Shown: positions 47,501-50,172 of the stretch, piece by piece | Numbering within the stretch: the stretch's first letter is position 1 | Layout: each line of letters starts with the position of its first letter | NCBI GenBank assembly: GCA_023213315.1 | Contig: JAKCPI010011624.1 | Coordinates: 1-64,000, forward strand | Origin: Euborellia annulipes | Taxonomy: Eukaryota; Arthropoda; Insecta; Dermaptera; Anisolabididae | Direction of reading: 5' to 3' | DNA: 64,000 bases | The notes under the pieces: model-generated | The model's input: the letters and a program-made list of their open reading frames with translations, nothing else | Database searches by the model: none | What the model was told of the DNA's origin: nothing | Made by a program: the position numbers and the translations under genes

Positions 47501-48508
47501 TTGTCTTCAATCTTCTTTATTGAAAATTTAAGTGTGAGTTCTTGAAATATTTTTTATCAATATGATGTATACTGTTGGGTGAAAGCTTGAATGATTTTAT
47601 AAATATTAAATATTCTTTCATTCGAAGCAACTGATGTGAAAATGATTTATTATCTTTTAATTATCTTGACTGTCCTAAAAGCTCAATCAAGCGTAGCTTC
47701 ATTCTGGTTGGGTTAATAGTACCAATAAATATGGTATATGATTGTTTGGATAAAATCTAAATATTCAAAGGTGTGATTTAATTTTTTTGATTTCTAGATA
47801 AACATGTATCGTCCACAAAAACAAATAAATAAAATACTAAATTCAATTATTTTAATTATCCCGTAGAACAGGGGTCGTCAAACCCAGATGGAATCAAACT
47901 AGACAATAATATTTTCTCAAATATAGGAGGCTATTACTTTCGGTAGGGTTGAGTGAAAAAACAATTGAATTTTTTCAGTGAGTTTTATTTAACCTTATAC
48001 CACAGCACAGCATTCGGGTATATGAATTCACCTGGCGGCACACCCTTACTTTTCTGGGTATATGATTTAATAAATATTTAATTATATAAATCCCCCTCGC
48101 GGTTTACATACGCGATATCTACATCAACAATTTAATAATATTTTTCACTTTACTCATGTTTGAAAAAAATAAAAATAAAAATATGTTTAATGATATTTTT
48201 TAGTCGGTCGCCGATTGGCCAATAGTTGTGGCTGCAAATTCATCGAGACCTCTAGTGGCCTGGATCACAACGTAGACGAACTCCTTGTAGGCATCCTAGC
48301 CCAGGTGCAATTGAACCCAAGACGAGAGCAACGGGAACAGAGACGTCGTCATTCGAAACCATGGTTAAATACAAGCCCGGGGCCCAGTAATCCGCCATCA
48401 AGTAAAAAATCACGGGGTCGGCTGGGAAGTGGAAGAAGAATCCTTCGTCATTTGCTCGGAGGAATTAAAAGAAAAACCAGATCTTGCGAGAATTTGCTTA
48501 TTCTTTAG
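3439..48508 (+). CDS. Rgk: RGK-family small GTPase (Rad/Gem/Kir type), spliced
   Basis: Seven exons (3439-3699, 7143-7226, 34598-34821, 40069-40238, 42656-42747, 47104-47296, 48204-48508) join in phase to 442 codons plus stop, each bounded by AG and GT. Numbering from the first visible codon, residues 1-212 are a Pro/Ser/Arg/Ala-rich extension. The G domain starts near R213, with a P-loop (G220-S228, GAAGVGKTS), a DHPASE sequence (270-275) where canonical GTPases have DxxGQ, NKAD (328-331) and ETSSG (356-360). The tail is basic and ends KTRSCENLLIL, the RGK-type C-terminus without a prenylation CaaX box. Known family roles are inhibition of voltage-gated calcium channels and cytoskeletal control, with 14-3-3 and calmodulin binding. 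RTASMP and RRHSKP fit 14-3-3 mode-I sites. The start codon lies upstream. The family call is firm; the exact paralogue is not. Confidence 0.92.
4259..4318 (-). mobile_element. HINE hairpin fragment
   Basis: ATCTGGTGTGACTGG followed by GCACAGTACACAA is one arm of the HINE 3' hairpin; the second arm is lost. A diverged duplicate of the first 20 bases precedes it at 4198-4215. Confidence 0.65.
4637..5030. mobile_element. hAT MITE with 8-bp TSD CCTAGATG
   Basis: The left end CATAGGCGCCGGAACTGG pairs with the right end GTTCCGGCGCCCCTG. The direct repeat CCTAGATG is at 4629-4636 and 5031-5038. An 8-bp duplication and CA..TG ends are hAT hallmarks. A close relative is at 53767-54400. Poly-G/C runs lie just inside both ends. 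Confidence 0.9.
5036..5251 (+). pseudogene. C-terminal fragment of a Tc/mariner (IS630-type) transposase
   Basis: The 71-residue open frame holds LDYCIWGW, matching the LDY/F-x-LWG segment near the third acidic residue of these transposases. It ends QMQGGIFEHLL, like the conserved NGGHFEHLL terminus. A stop codon (TAG) immediately precedes the apparent ATG, and no N-terminal two-thirds is present. It lies within the TIR element at 4482-7052, as expected for its relic transposase. Confidence 0.8.
5409..6996. mobile_element. PIF/Harbinger-like non-autonomous element, TSD TTA
   Basis: The ends GGGCCGTATTCATAATTGAA and its inverted counterpart (GATTATGAATACCGGCC) bound about 1.6 kb. The 3-bp direct repeat TTA is at 5406-5408 and 6997-6999. 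Subterminal words such as GTCTGACTTGTT and CAAGTCAGA recur inside both ends. No transposase frame is seen. It is inserted within the Tc/mariner-like element. Confidence 0.8.
7143..7226 (+). CDS. Rgk: RGK GTPase exon: SP-rich segment with 14-3-3-like site
   Basis: 84 bp (28 codons), phase 0/0, acceptor TTTGGCAG and donor GTAAGC. It encodes a Pro/Arg/Ser-rich piece containing SRPVSPRPPP and RTASMP. RxxSxP fits a 14-3-3 mode-I motif, a known type of interaction for RGK proteins. The exon is short but the frame, composition and splice sites agree with its neighbours. Confidence 0.8.
7531..7575 (+). ncRNA. Hammerhead-ribozyme-like motif
   Basis: The order is TTCCT (stem I), CTGAAGA core, one extra A, GAAG...CTTC (stem II), GAA, ATAT (self-complementary stem III), T at the cleavage position, then AGGAA, which pairs with TTCCT. 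This fits a minimal type-I hammerhead apart from the extra base after the first core strand. Likely from a Penelope-like element. Activity is untested. Confidence 0.55.
7615..7712 (-). mobile_element. tRNA-like SINE head, second family
   Basis: On the minus strand it reads GGCCTGGTGCAAAGGTAG (A-box-like) followed about 50 bp later by GGGTTCGAATCC, a perfect B box. The spacing suits a tRNA-derived promoter, but no cloverleaf with a proper acceptor stem is seen, so I call it SINE-derived rather than a tRNA gene. Confidence 0.5.
7750..7800 (+). repeat. tRNA-like fragment with B-box-like sequence
   Basis: TGGTAAGAGTAGCA and CGGTTCGATGG resemble A and B boxes at tRNA spacing. The rest does not fold into a tRNA. 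It may be another SINE head adjacent to the minus-strand one. Confidence 0.3.
8823..9056 (-). mobile_element. tRNA-derived SINE copy
   Basis: Nearly complete on the minus strand: tRNA-like head (damaged A box), B box GGGTCGGACCCC, body hairpin AAGCCATTT...AAATGGCTT and GTGTGAATGAGAAAA tail. The poly(A) is short. The hairpin arms differ at one base. Confidence 0.85.
9313..9340 (-). repeat. HINE hairpin arm remnant
   Basis: AAAATCTGGTGTAACTGGATG matches the outer arm of the HINE hairpin. Nothing else of the element is preserved. Confidence 0.4.
9573..9868. mobile_element. hAT MITE with 8-bp TSD TATGGAGA
   Basis: Ends CATGGGCATACCCAG and CTGGGTACGCCCATG are inverted repeats. TATGGAGA occurs at 9565-9572 and 9869-9876. 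G- and C-homopolymer runs lie just inside the ends, as in the other hAT MITEs here. No coding capacity. Confidence 0.9.
9885..9935. repeat. hAT-like terminal fragment
   Basis: Read on the minus strand it begins CAGGGGTAGCCAACCCAAAT, a typical hAT end. The opposite end was not found, so it is a solo terminal fragment. Confidence 0.35.
11080..11385 (-). mobile_element. Helitron-like copy with GC-rich 3' hairpin
   Basis: On the minus strand it ends with GCCCGCCGAAGGCGGGC followed by CTAG, i.e. a hairpin before a CTRR-type end. The start region has GACAGACAG near TATATATAA, and the body AACTTCCCGTTGGAATTTTG is shared with copies at 32291-33353 and 40397-40906. The 5' end is degraded. Confidence 0.7.
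11412..11580 (-). mobile_element. Degenerate HINE copy
   Basis: AAAATCTGATATGACT, TGTGTCGATGTATATTTA and GTTCAAGAGCAAAGCAAGCTTCAAA correspond in order to HINE 3' hairpin, adjacent block and body. The hairpin has collapsed to a deletion. Confidence 0.55.
11585..11744. repeat. Cluster of CATAACGAG words
   Basis: CATAACGAG or CTTAACGAG occurs at 11585, 11621, 11640 and 11736, three of them within 65 bp. Spaced short repeats of this kind sit beneath the ends of some DNA transposons, but I cannot assign the family. Confidence 0.45.
11905..12075 (-). mobile_element. HINE 3'-end fragment
   Basis: Contains the full hairpin (AAAATCTGGTGTGACTGG ... CCCACCAGATTTTTT) and the adjoining TGTGTCAACATATTTAGTTTCC block up to ATAAACATGTGAAAATAT. 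The rest is lost. Confidence 0.75.
12385..12590. promoter_or_regulatory. Possible regulatory island (weak)
   Basis: About 200 bp are clearly more GC-rich than the surroundings and belong to no repeat family here. Two inverted CCAAT words (GATTGG) occur 15 bp apart near 12470. A minus-strand open frame (12189-12587) covers it but has no recognised similarity or codon bias. An unrecognised exon remains possible. Confidence 0.25.
12714..13440 (+). mobile_element. HINE copy interrupted by a piggyBac-like MITE
   Basis: Starts ACTTTCTCTTACCTATATAT, includes TCGAGATTTTGATGGATATA, the GTGTGTGTGTCTG microsatellite and GAGCTAGAAGGTTGAAATT. After the insertion it continues AAGTTAGGTACC ... CTTTTTCAGTTTTT and then stops before the 3' hairpin. 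Confidence 0.8.
12927..13315. mobile_element. piggyBac-like MITE, TTAA target
   Basis: The 389-bp insert has inverted ends GGTGTGCGTCTCG and CGAGACGCGCACC and is flanked by TTAA at 12923-12926 and 13316-13319. Uninterrupted HINE copies have a single TTAA-containing ATTTAAGTTAGG at this place, so the empty site is visible within the window. Confidence 0.8.
14565..15330 (-). mobile_element. HINE copy interrupted by a SINE
   Basis: Left part (14565-14638) has the ATTTAGTTTCCGATAG block. The right part (15081-15330) has ATGTACAAGAGTAAAG, GAGAATATACATTTTAAAGAACAT and the AGTAACTAGTACT word. The 5' end is replaced by a poly-C run. Confidence 0.75.
14639..15068 (+). mobile_element. SINE with about 160-bp 3' extension, 12-bp TSD
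   Basis: A full SINE (head, B box GGGTTCGGATCCC, hairpin, GTGTGAGTG tail) is followed by about 160 bp of non-SINE sequence (14905-15050) before the A-rich end. AAAGAGGTTTAT flanks the whole at 14627-14638 and 15069-15080, so SINE and extension inserted together, or the extension entered later. Confidence 0.85.
15370..15377. promoter_or_regulatory. Perfect CRE palindrome TGACGTCA
   Basis: An isolated consensus cAMP-response element inside the large RGK intron. By itself it may be chance; two more occur at 25887 and 26103. Confidence 0.2.
16304..16600. mobile_element. Inverted-repeat element carrying a hammerhead-like motif
   Basis: GGTTGGAGAATAACACTTTAA at 16309 and its inverted counterpart TTATTATTCTCCAACCCC at about 16555-16580 bound about 270 bp. 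The interior carries the minus-strand hammerhead-like motif at 16372-16414. This is the arrangement expected of a Penelope-like remnant. Confidence 0.55.
16372..16414 (-). ncRNA. Hammerhead-ribozyme-like motif
   Basis: Minus strand: GGCA (stem I), CTGAAGA, extra T, GATG...CATC (stem II), GAA, ATAT (self-complementary stem III), C, then TGCC, which pairs with GGCA. All three stems are intact. Confidence 0.6.
16611..16798. mobile_element. hAT MITE with 8-bp TSD GAGGCAGT
   Basis: Ends CAGAGGCGTCAATT and AAATGACGCTACTG are imperfect inverted repeats around 188 bp. GAGGCAGT is at 16603-16610 and 16799-16806. Non-coding. Confidence 0.88.
17287..17538 (+). mobile_element. tRNA-derived SINE, complete copy
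   Basis: A-box-like TGGCGTAGAGGTTAG, B box GGGTTCGGACCCC, body hairpin TAAGCCATTT...AAATGGCTTA, GTGTGAATG tail and poly(A). ACCGGAC occurs before and after the copy (17280-17286 and about 17541), giving a target duplication of about 8 bp. Confidence 0.9.
18128..18232 (-). mobile_element. HINE end at the centre of the hAT palindrome
   Basis: AAAAATCTGGTGTGACTGTC is directly followed by CCACCAGATTTTTT: the hairpin is collapsed by a deletion of its interior. The following TGTCGACATA ... GTTTCCGCCGATATATT is typical HINE sequence. The mirror-image partner is at 21895-21995. Confidence 0.7.
18233..18513 (+). mobile_element. tRNA-derived SINE, complete copy
   Basis: Head TGGTCTAGTGGCTAGAG (A box), slightly altered B box GGGTTAGGACCCC, hairpin TAAGCCATTT...AAATGGCTTA and GTGTGAGTG tail with A-rich end. 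It interrupts the HINE sequence. Confidence 0.85.
18600..18963 (+). mobile_element. HINE body in forward orientation
   Basis: GTGTGTGTGTGTTCAATTTT, AAGCATGAAGGAATTGAGCT, GATGTACTTTTTCAGTTTTT and AAATGTATATTCTCATTTTG follow in the order of the full copies. The element resumes at 21874 after the inner hAT unit and ends in the hairpin at about 21995. Confidence 0.8.
19239..19405. repeat. Imperfect inverted repeat around a hammerhead-like motif
   Basis: CGCAACCAGAATTTTTTC on the left pairs with the right-hand AACATTCCGGTTGCG, continuing inward through TATTTTAACAGCT, CGGCCTTGGT and AAGCCATCCTC. The arms are about 75 bp with some mismatches. Confidence 0.75.
19323..19368 (+). ncRNA. Hammerhead-like motif with altered core
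   Basis: AACAGCT and AGCTGTT form a perfect 7-bp stem I and GGCTTT/AAAGCC a perfect stem II, followed by GAAATGCC. The first core strand is CAGAGGA instead of CTGANGA, so this copy is probably inactive. Confidence 0.4.
19440..19690 (-). mobile_element. HINE 5'-half copy
   Basis: Minus strand: CTTTCTCTTACCCATATG start, TCGAGATTTTGATGGATATA, CATGGTCTGTCTGTGTG, and GAAGGAATTGAACTAGGAGG, then it stops near 19440. Confidence 0.75.
20262..20340 (+). mobile_element. SINE 3'-tail fragment
   Basis: GAATGTGTGTGTGAGTG, GTGTGAATGAGAAAAAAGTG and an A-rich run match only the SINE tail. Confidence 0.55.
20983..21075 (-). mobile_element. SINE 3'-half fragment
   Basis: Minus strand AACGGTTATCGTAAAAAGTC, GCCTAAGTTGCCGAAAAGAC and GTGTGAATGTGTGTG match the SINE's 3' half. 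Confidence 0.7.
21108..21362. mobile_element. TIR MITE, copy 2
   Basis: Same ends as the copy at 2-258 (ATATCGTCG...CGACGATAT) and the same interior, differing by scattered substitutions and small indels. It lies inside the 2.9-kb composite hAT unit. Confidence 0.8.
21443..21505 (-). mobile_element. SINE body fragment
   Basis: TTGGGGTCCAGGCATTCTTA and TTTAAGCCATTTG are the middle of the SINE on the minus strand; the head is missing. Confidence 0.6.
21882..21995 (+). mobile_element. HINE 3' end with intact hairpin
   Basis: CGACACAAAAAATCTGGTGTG opens the hairpin and CAGTCACACCAGATTTTT closes it, with GGTAAGAGAAAG inside. It is the right-hand continuation of the HINE split by the inner hAT unit. 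Confidence 0.8.
23048..23685 (-). mobile_element. Near-complete HINE copy
   Basis: Minus strand start ACTTTCTCTTACC, then TATATAT repeats, TCGAGATTTTGATGGATATA, a (GT)n microsatellite of about 17 units, AGTACTAGTACTTTACTGATG-related words, and the closing hairpin at 23048-23135. It is about 640 bp and uninterrupted. Confidence 0.88.
23764..23868. repeat. Stem-loop with tRNA B-box-like loop
   Basis: GCGAGATGTCTTTGTGC on the left pairs with GGCACAAATACATCTCGC on the right, about 27 bp per arm. The loop on the minus strand contains CTTGGTTCGACCC, a B-box-like sequence. It could be a folded SINE pair or a small structured RNA. Confidence 0.45.
24828..24915 (-). mobile_element. tRNA-derived repeat, third family
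   Basis: Minus strand: TGTGGTCTAGTGGTAAGAGC (A box) and GTAGTTCAACTCTCGGCGGC (weak B box). Related sequence lies at 47996-48075 (GTGCTGTGGT and GGTGTGCCGCC). The acceptor stem does not pair, so this is not a tRNA gene. Confidence 0.55.
25223..25493 (+). mobile_element. tRNA-derived SINE, complete copy with 12-13 bp TSD
   Basis: Best-preserved copy: head GGCTTGGTGTAGGGGTTAG, B box GGGTTCGGACCCC, hairpin TTTAAGCCATTTGG...AAATGGCTTAAA, GTGTGTGTGAATG tail and A-run. TATGGCATTAGAG is repeated at about 25211 and 25494. Confidence 0.95.
25860..26170. promoter_or_regulatory. Possible CRE/E-box regulatory island
   Basis: Two perfect CREs (TGACGTCA at 25887-25894 and 26103-26110), an E-box CACGTG at 26114-26119 and CACCTG at 26124 occur within about 240 bp. 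The stretch is more GC-rich than its surroundings and free of repeats. It could be an intronic enhancer or alternative promoter of the RGK gene. This is inference from motifs only. Confidence 0.35.
26735..26954. mobile_element. hAT-like MITE without clear TSD
   Basis: CATGGGCGTAGCCAG and CTAGCTATGCCCATG are inverted ends with G/C runs inside. The 8 bp on the two sides do not match, so one flank has probably been deleted. Confidence 0.6.
26955..27195 (-). mobile_element. HINE fragment, diverged
   Basis: Contains TCTCCTATCTTTTC, GAAGAGTAAAGTG, ACACGATCACAATACTTT and ends GGTAAGAGAGAGT. The middle is deleted. Confidence 0.6.
27590..27735 (-). mobile_element. HINE 3'-end fragment with intact hairpin
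   Basis: AAAAAATCTGGTGTGACTGG to CACACCAGATTTTTTTG, then TGTCGACATATGTTTAG. The hairpin arms pair over about 40 nt. Adjacent sequence at 27740-27870 is similar to 30535-30640 in inverted orientation. Confidence 0.75.
28374..28462. repeat. AT-rich minisatellite
   Basis: Tandem variants of a roughly 20-bp unit around TTATATTGTATTTTGTA repeat about four times. Confidence 0.6.
28945..29385 (-). mobile_element. HINE fragment carrying a SINE
   Basis: TTGTTACCATGGAAACCATT precedes and AAGTACAAGAGTAAGGTGTGC follows the SINE; together they restore the usual HINE order. It ends in a short (GT)n run at about 29365. Confidence 0.7.
28997..29277 (-). mobile_element. tRNA-derived SINE, complete, 13-bp TSD
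   Basis: CTATCTTCCCTAT flanks it at 28984-28996 and 29278-29290. Its body hairpin reads AAGCCATCTGG...CCAGATGGCTT: both arms carry the change relative to the AAGCCATTTGG copies. Confidence 0.95.
30262..30410 (-). mobile_element. Helitron-like 3'-end fragment
   Basis: AAGCCCGTCTTCGGTGGGCTT forms the GC-rich hairpin of the family. The interior differs from the copies at 11080 and 32291, so it may be a different subfamily. Confidence 0.45.
30419..30640. mobile_element. hAT MITE with 8-bp TSD AATGATGA
   Basis: Ends CATTGGCGTAGCCAG and CTGGCTACGCCTATG are inverted; AATGATGA is at 30411-30418 and 30641-30648. The interior at 30535 holds ACTTTCTCTTATCC, a word shared with HINE ends. Confidence 0.9.
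30705..31297 (+). mobile_element. Inverted-end element carrying a hammerhead-like motif
   Basis: GAGGGTAGCATCCAAATGAG at the left end is mirrored by GGATGCTACCCTC at the right end, with about 38 bp per arm including GCAGCTATAGT. The hammerhead-like motif lies close to the right end at 31193-31231. No reverse transcriptase is encoded. It looks like a non-autonomous Penelope-like or retrozyme-like unit. Confidence 0.6.
31193..31231 (+). ncRNA. Hammerhead-ribozyme-like motif
   Basis: GCT (stem I), CTGAAGA, extra T, GGTTC...GAACC (5-bp stem II), GAA, ACGT (self-complementary stem III), C, AGT. Stem I is only 3 bp including a G-U pair. Confidence 0.6.
32642..32919 (+). mobile_element. tRNA-derived SINE, complete, 11-bp TSD
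   Basis: ATATAGTAATA flanks it at 32631-32641 and 32920-32930. The hairpin has the CATCTGG/CCAGATG arm pair. A-tail of about 21 bases. Confidence 0.95.
33068..33248 (+). mobile_element. 5'-truncated SINE, 10-bp TSD
   Basis: Starts at TTTGGATACCAGATGGC, in the middle of the body hairpin, and keeps the tail and poly(A). GGCGAGGGTC flanks it at 33058-33067 and 33249-33258. Truncation with target duplication shows LINE-type reverse transcription. Confidence 0.92.
34138..34200. repeat. hAT-like terminal fragment
   Basis: CAGGGGAGGAGCCAAGGGG with a following C-run resembles a hAT left end. No partner end was found. Confidence 0.3.
34288..34345 (-). mobile_element. HINE hairpin fragment
   Basis: AAAATCTGGTGTGACTGGTC and CACGCAACTTTTTCTTAC form the first arm only. 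It lies about 250 bp before an RGK exon. Confidence 0.6.
34598..34821 (+). CDS. Rgk: RGK GTPase exon: Ser/Arg-rich segment
   Basis: 224 bp, starts in phase 0 and ends with two bases of a split codon (AG|T). Acceptor TTTTTCCAG, donor GTGGGT. It encodes SRRSRSVTSVESTGSGSG and RVRSFSITPSG, serine-rich with several basophilic phosphorylation sites. An ATG at its second codon could serve an alternative transcript start in the large upstream intron. Confidence 0.85.
34927..35035 (-). repeat. Helitron-like 3'-hairpin fragment
   Basis: AAAGTCCGCCTTCGGCGCCG and GGTGGGCTTTGCCGCTTGCC resemble the GC-rich end seen at 30262. Only this end is preserved. Confidence 0.4.
35446..35575 (+). mobile_element. 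SINE body fragment
   Basis: CCATTTGGATACCAAATGG hairpin, GAATGCCTGGACCCC and GTTGCCCAAAAGACTGTG match the SINE body; both head and tail are missing. Confidence 0.7.
35655..36275 (+). mobile_element. HINE copy with tandem 3' hairpins
   Basis: The body from ATTTTATATTTAAGTTAGGC leads to a first hairpin (36050-36120, closing arm truncated), then the block AATGTACCGTACTGTCGG and a second complete hairpin (36180-36275). Doubled ends suggest rolling-circle read-through or insertion next to an existing end. Confidence 0.75.
36274..36385 (-). mobile_element. SINE 3'-half fragment
   Basis: GAGTCTTTTCGGCATCTTAG and TAGGGGTCCAGGCAT match the SINE on the minus strand, diverged. Confidence 0.55.
36470..36625 (-). 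mobile_element. tRNA-derived SINE, fourth family
   Basis: Minus strand: CAGGTGTAGTGAATGGCATG (A box) and GCGGGTTCGCATCC (B box), then a body with TTGGCTACCAATCAAT and AAATAGGGACGAGATCTAAA. Related bodies lie at 51150-51290, 54480-54540, 54720-54800 and 58545-58690. Confidence 0.6.
38615..38950 (+). mobile_element. Degenerate HINE copy
   Basis: AGAGATAAAGTATTGCGATC, ACGAGATTTTGATGGA, GAGTCCCCAAAAAAGTGGG and AGTCAAAAACTATAAG follow the HINE order with much decay. The hairpin is missing. Confidence 0.55.
39048..39753 (+). mobile_element. Full-length HINE copy
   Basis: Starts ACTTTCTCTTACCTATGTAT, has TCGATGTCGAGATTTTGATG, a GT/GGGT microsatellite (39189-39261), TTCAATTTTAAGCATGAAGG, ACTAGTACTTTACTGATG, CTTTACTCTTGTATTTCATA, and ends in the hairpin CACACCAGATTTTTT. 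It lies about 300 bp before an RGK exon and shows high identity to the copy at 48897. Confidence 0.92.
40069..40238 (+). CDS. Rgk: RGK GTPase exon: start of G domain with P-loop
   Basis: 170 bp, completing the AG|T codon and ending with one base of the next. Acceptor CCCATTTAG, donor GTGAGA. It encodes FKVAMLGAAGVGKTSL, with GxxxxGKT/S intact (the G1 nucleotide-binding loop), followed by QFTTSEYICAYDTSL, the switch I region, which lacks a canonical effector threonine context, as in other RGK proteins. Confidence 0.95.
40397..40906 (-). mobile_element. Helitron-like copy
   Basis: Minus strand: TATATATAATAGCGGAGTGT near the start, GTCTGTCTGTC, CAACTTCCCGTTGGAATTTT, then CTTTGAATGTAAAGAATCCT and the GC-rich region with GCTAGT at the end. 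The palindromic 3' hairpin is degraded here. Confidence 0.7.
40962..41200. repeat. Perfect 107-bp inverted repeat with 25-bp spacer
   Basis: Arms 40962-41068 and 41094-41200 are exact reverse complements, starting ATGGAATGGAAAAGAATAAG. Each arm holds a copy of the hammerhead-like core (CTGAAGATGGAC ... GTCCGAAACGTC). It fits two copies of a Penelope-like terminal sequence joined head to head. Confidence 0.9.
41091..41133 (+). ncRNA. Hammerhead-ribozyme-like motif
   Basis: AGGA (stem I), CTGAAGA, extra T, GGAC...GTCC (stem II), GAA, ACGT (self-complementary stem III), C, TCCT. AGGA and TCCT pair perfectly. The left arm of the inverted repeat holds the same core in antisense but without the outer stem I strand. 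Confidence 0.65.
41332..41375 (+). ncRNA. Hammerhead-ribozyme-like motif
   Basis: CACTT (stem I), CTGATGA (the commonest hammerhead core), extra T, GACA...TGTC (stem II), GAA, ATACGTAT (8-nt self-complementary stem III), C, AAGTG, which pairs with CACTT. It is followed by an AT-rich tail with AATAAAACC. Confidence 0.65.
41865..41909 (-). ncRNA. Hammerhead-ribozyme-like motif, inverted partner
   Basis: Minus strand: CGCTT, CTGAAGA, extra T, GACAC...GTGTC, GAA, ATACGTAT, A, AAGTG. Stem I pairs with one G-U. It faces the motif at 41332 in convergent orientation about 490 bp away, and the downstream AAGTGTTAAT is shared. Confidence 0.65.
42470..42605 (-). mobile_element. HINE 5'-end fragment
   Basis: TTGCGGGACCCACTTTTTTC, TATATCCATCAAATCTCGAC and ATGATCGCAATACATTC match the long HINE subfamily near its 5' end. 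It stops about 50 bp before an RGK exon. Confidence 0.7.
42656..42747 (+). CDS. Rgk: RGK GTPase exon: switch II region
   Basis: 92 bp, acceptor TTTTAG, donor GTGAGT. It encodes DEEFGQKIVSVMLDGQEADL and EIVDHPASEMS. The DHPASE sequence replaces DxxGQE, so the catalytic glutamine context of ordinary GTPases is lost; this is a known trait of RGK proteins, which have low or unusual GTP hydrolysis. Confidence 0.95.
43165..43376 (-). mobile_element. tRNA-derived SINE copy
   Basis: Body and tail are intact on the minus strand (GTGTGTATGTGTGTGTGAG; CCATTTGG...CCAAATGG with mismatches). The tRNA-like head ends at the B box, so it is 5'-truncated. Confidence 0.82.
43381..43735. repeat. Imperfect inverted repeat with degenerate hammerhead-like cores
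   Basis: Arms of about 140 bp (43381-43515; about 43588-43735) start ACGCCTAGATGA and carry TCAATGAGTTTTATTTGATC, ATATTTTGAAGGCACTGG and the CTGATGA/CTGACGA core strand. The GAA strand is mutated to AAA, so self-cleavage is unlikely in these copies. Confidence 0.75.
45832..45874 (+). ncRNA. Hammerhead-like motif, stem III decayed
   Basis: TTGTC, CTGAGGA, GACA...TGTC, then TGAAACAT, C, GGCAA. Stem I pairs with a G-U and stem II is intact, but there are extra unpaired bases next to the core and ACAT is not self-complementary. Confidence 0.4.
47104..47296 (+). CDS. Rgk: RGK GTPase exon: central G domain with NKAD
   Basis: 193 bp, phase 0 at its start, one base over at its end. Acceptor TTTTCAG, donor GTGAGT. 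It encodes DVFVVVYSLVDRKTLQVAEE and GVILVGNKADLERKREV; NKAD is the G4 guanine-specificity motif. The ERKREV stretch after it is typical of RGK proteins. Confidence 0.95.
47297..48203. other. RGK intron
   Basis: 907 bp, AT-rich. It includes a hAT-like end (CAGGGGTCGTCAAACCC at 47877) and, at 47996-48075, a fragment of the tRNA-derived family seen at 24828. Nothing else was recognised. Confidence 0.7.
48204..48508 (+). CDS. Rgk: RGK GTPase terminal exon: G5 and C-terminal tail
   Basis: 305 bp including the TAG stop. It encodes CKFIETSSGLDHNVDELLVG (G5 motif and last helix), then a basic tail with RREQREQRRRHSKPW and ILRHLLGGIKRKTRSCENLL. The Arg/Lys-rich helix and the final SC-x-x-L block match the membrane- and 14-3-3/calmodulin-binding tail of RGK proteins. 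No CaaX box. Confidence 0.96.
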
Positions 48509-48527
48509 AAGAGATCTAGTAATATTC

Positions 48528-48533
48528 AATAAA
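48528..48533 (+). terminator. Candidate poly(A) signal of the RGK gene
   Basis: AATAAA lies only 20 bases after the stop codon, which would give a very short 3' UTR. Other A/T-rich alternatives follow, so real usage is uncertain. Confidence 0.5.
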
Positions 48534-48896
48534 TTGTCTATTTATTTAACATACCCTTATAAAAGGTTCCTGGTGCTCTTTTGTTATATTTAAAATATAA
48601 TGGAACTTTATAACGACCGCGATACCTTTCAGAGAGCAGCTTAGTCTACTATTTAAAATCTAAAGAGAGTATTTCAACTTTTTGACAATGAATTTACAGT
48701 AATCTCTCCCTACATAAGGATTCGATTTTCTAATTAACGAGTGAGATTTATTATAAAATACAAAAATGAAATATGGGATTTTGGGAATTTAAATTATTTA
48801 TTCATAAAATAACAAATGCTATATTAAATTCTCTTAATTAATTATAAATAATTTTAAAAGTATGAAATTTTATAAATTAAAAAAAATGATTATTTT

Positions 48897-49562
48897 TTAC
48901 TTTCTCTTACCTATGTATATATGTAATATATATATAGAGAGAAAGTATTGGATTCATGTCAAAAATTCGATGTCGAGATTTTGATGGATCTTCACGTTTT
49001 GAGGTCCCCTGAATCCAAAAAAGTGGTTTTCGCGACATGGTCTGTCTGTGTGTGTGTGGGTGGGTGGGTGTTCAATTTTAAGCATGAAGGAATTGAGCTA
49101 CGAGATTGAAATTTTATATTTAAGTTAAACATCTCCCGGGACCGGAAAAATAAGCTTTTAATCAAAATCGGCCAAAGAGTACTAGTACTTTACTGATGCA
49201 ATTTTTCAGTTTTTTTCGATTTTCTCAAAATTTGCTCCAACGATTTTTTTTAAAATTCATAAATCAATTATTTTTTAGATGCTCTTTAAAATGTATATTC
49301 TCATTTTGCAATTGAAATCTTCTGAAGACCACTTTACTCTTGTATTTCATAGGGAAGATAGGAAAAATGGTTGCCATGGTAACAAAATATAAATATTTTC
49401 CCACACTTATAAATTTTACATCTGAATTCAAATGTTCCGTACTGTCGGGAACTAAATATATGTCGACACAAAAAATCTGGTGTGACAAGCACAGAACACA
49501 ACTTTCGATTACCGAAGGTAAGAGAAAGTTGTGTGCTGTGCGCCAGTCACACCAGATTTTTC
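48897..49562 (+). mobile_element. Full-length HINE copy
   Basis: Same order as 39048-39753: 5' CTTTCTCTTACC, GTGTGTGTGGGTGGGTG microsatellite, body, and the 3' hairpin AAAATCTGGTGTGACAAGCA ... CACACCAGATTTTT. It is about 665 bp and one of the least diverged copies. Confidence 0.93.
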
Positions 49563-50172
49563 AATTATTGGGATTCGATTTTATAAGATTATATATATTT
49601 CGGACATAAAGTTGAAAAATGATGAAAAAGAAAAGAGCTGCCTCTCCTCCAAGGAAAATTGCAAAAATTTAAAAAAATATTTATTTTTACAAAATGTTAA
49701 AATTCAATTAATTTGAGAGTTAAAAGCTTTAACAGTTGTTATTAAATAAGTATAAAGTGGGAGCAAAGCCTTAAAGTAGATAAAGTATCCAAATGAAGTC
49801 TGACTCATAATAATTTATTTCCATTTGTCAACATTTTAGGGGCTATAGCCATCTTAGGCATATATTAGATTGCCCTCCACAATCATTATTATATTGTAAA
49901 TTTACACTATAATAAATAAACAATATATTTTCAATTATATTGATATTAATTTACAATGTTAATAGTGAGTGTAGGAGGTACAAACTTTATTTAATCAGAT
50001 TATATTCTGGAAATGAGCTTAGAATTTGTATAGCGGTATAGCAACAAAATTAAATATAGTAGTAGGCCTACTTCGTTTGGATTTATTTAAAGGTAAAGAT
50101 CTGATATAAATGAAATAAGCCCACTATAGCAGAAAGAGGAAAGGTTTTTTCCTACTTGAAGTTTCCACAGAG

